From Thiomonas sp. (GTDB lineage: Bacteria > Pseudomonadota > Gammaproteobacteria > Burkholderiales > Burkholderiaceae): 6,042 nt of DNA. Below the pieces are notes generated by a model. The model saw only the letters and a list, made by a program, of their open reading frames with translations. It made no database searches and was not told the origin of the DNA. The DNA lies in contig DAIAZB010000217.1 in assembly GCA_027443745.1 (NCBI GenBank), forward strand, positions 1 through 6,042, read 5' to 3'. Positions 5,834 through 6,042 of the stretch are shown here, piece by piece. Position numbers and translations under genes: made by a program. The first letter of the stretch is position 1. Every line of letters begins with the position of its first letter.

Positions 5834-6042
5834 ATGTCCGGCCCATCCACTTCACTGACCAGCACCAAGGCCGGTACCAAGCCGGCGCACGGTGCCGGCG
5901 TCGAGCCGGTCATGCCGCGCTGGCGTTTTTGGCCCGTATGGCGGCGCAACGCCCTGGTGTGGCGCAAACTGGCTCTGCCCAGCCTGCTCGGCAACATCGC
6001 CGAGCCGCTGCTCACGCTCGCCGCATTCGGCTGGGGTGTGGG
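5834..6042 (+). CDS. nodJ: NodJ-family ABC-2 permease, 3'-truncated by the window edge
   Basis: This is the membrane partner of NodI. Only 69 codons and two bases are present of a family usually about 260 residues. The segment WPVWRRNALVWRKLALPSLL at 33-52, followed by GNIAEPLLTLAAFGWGVG, is the characteristic NodJ N-terminus: an amphipathic stretch, then the start of the first transmembrane helix. The call rests on this segment plus its place right after nodI. The start is uncertain. ATG 5834 gives a 26-residue Ser/Thr/Gly-rich leader, while ATG 5912 gives MPRWRFWPVWRRN directly. Neither has a clear ribosome binding site. Rhizobial NodJ has roughly 22-25 residues before WRRN (from memory), which neither start matches exactly (35 or 9). 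The frame stays open to the window end. Confidence 0.88.
   Translation, partial: MSGPSTSLTSTKAGTKPAHGAGVEPVMPRWRFWPVWRRNALVWRKLALPSLLGNIAEPLLTLAAFGWGV

Noticed and set aside
1..6042. CRISPR arrays, tRNA or rRNA genes, insertion sequences, attachment sites
   Set aside because: No regularly spaced repeats, cloverleaf-like segments, transposase frames or flanking duplications were seen; the window is filled by core genes and short leaders.

Overview
This window reads as the end of the S10-spc-alpha ribosomal protein cluster of a betaproteobacterium, followed by the start of a nodIJ-type ABC transporter operon. All genes are on the + strand. The gene order is secY, infA, rpmJ, rpsM, rpsK, rpsD, rpoA, rplQ. 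The infA gene between secY and rpmJ, the 72-residue IF1, the 207-residue S4 ending in VVELYSR-like IVELYSR, and a NodI/NodJ pair directly downstream all suggest Burkholderiales. The genus cannot be fixed from the sequence; a high-GC member outside Burkholderia proper is my guess.

Layout: 1-1045 is the 3' three-quarters of secY (protein translocation channel). 1060-1404 holds infA (initiation factor 1) and the tiny rpmJ (L36). 1432-2220 holds rpsM and rpsK (S13, S11). A 167-base gap (2221-2387) carries a two-tier hairpin and leads to rpsD (S4, GTG start). A 149-base gap (3012-3160) contains a perfect 17-bp hairpin, a short GC hairpin with a T run, and a third pairing that would exclude both; this is attenuator-like and precedes rpoA. 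A second 149-base gap (4154-4302) with weaker hairpins precedes rplQ (L17). A long hairpin at 4748-4789 probably ends the ribosomal transcription unit. Then come nodI (ABC ATPase) and the first 69 codons of nodJ (ABC permease), cut by the window end.

How they work together: SecY is the membrane channel for export; IF1, S13, S11, S4, L36 and L17 serve translation; RpoA is the assembly platform and regulator-contact subunit of RNA polymerase, so this block balances transcription and translation capacity. NodI and NodJ form a separate two-component exporter whose substrate in non-rhizobial bacteria cannot be told from sequence.

The genes are ordinary core genes. What merits a second look is the non-coding DNA: the three long, structured gaps in the second half of the alpha operon, the absence of room for an E. 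coli-style S4 regulatory leader before rpsM, and a marked GC step (hand count about 46-50% in secY-infA-rpmJ, 59% in rpsM, about 64% in sampled nodI lines).
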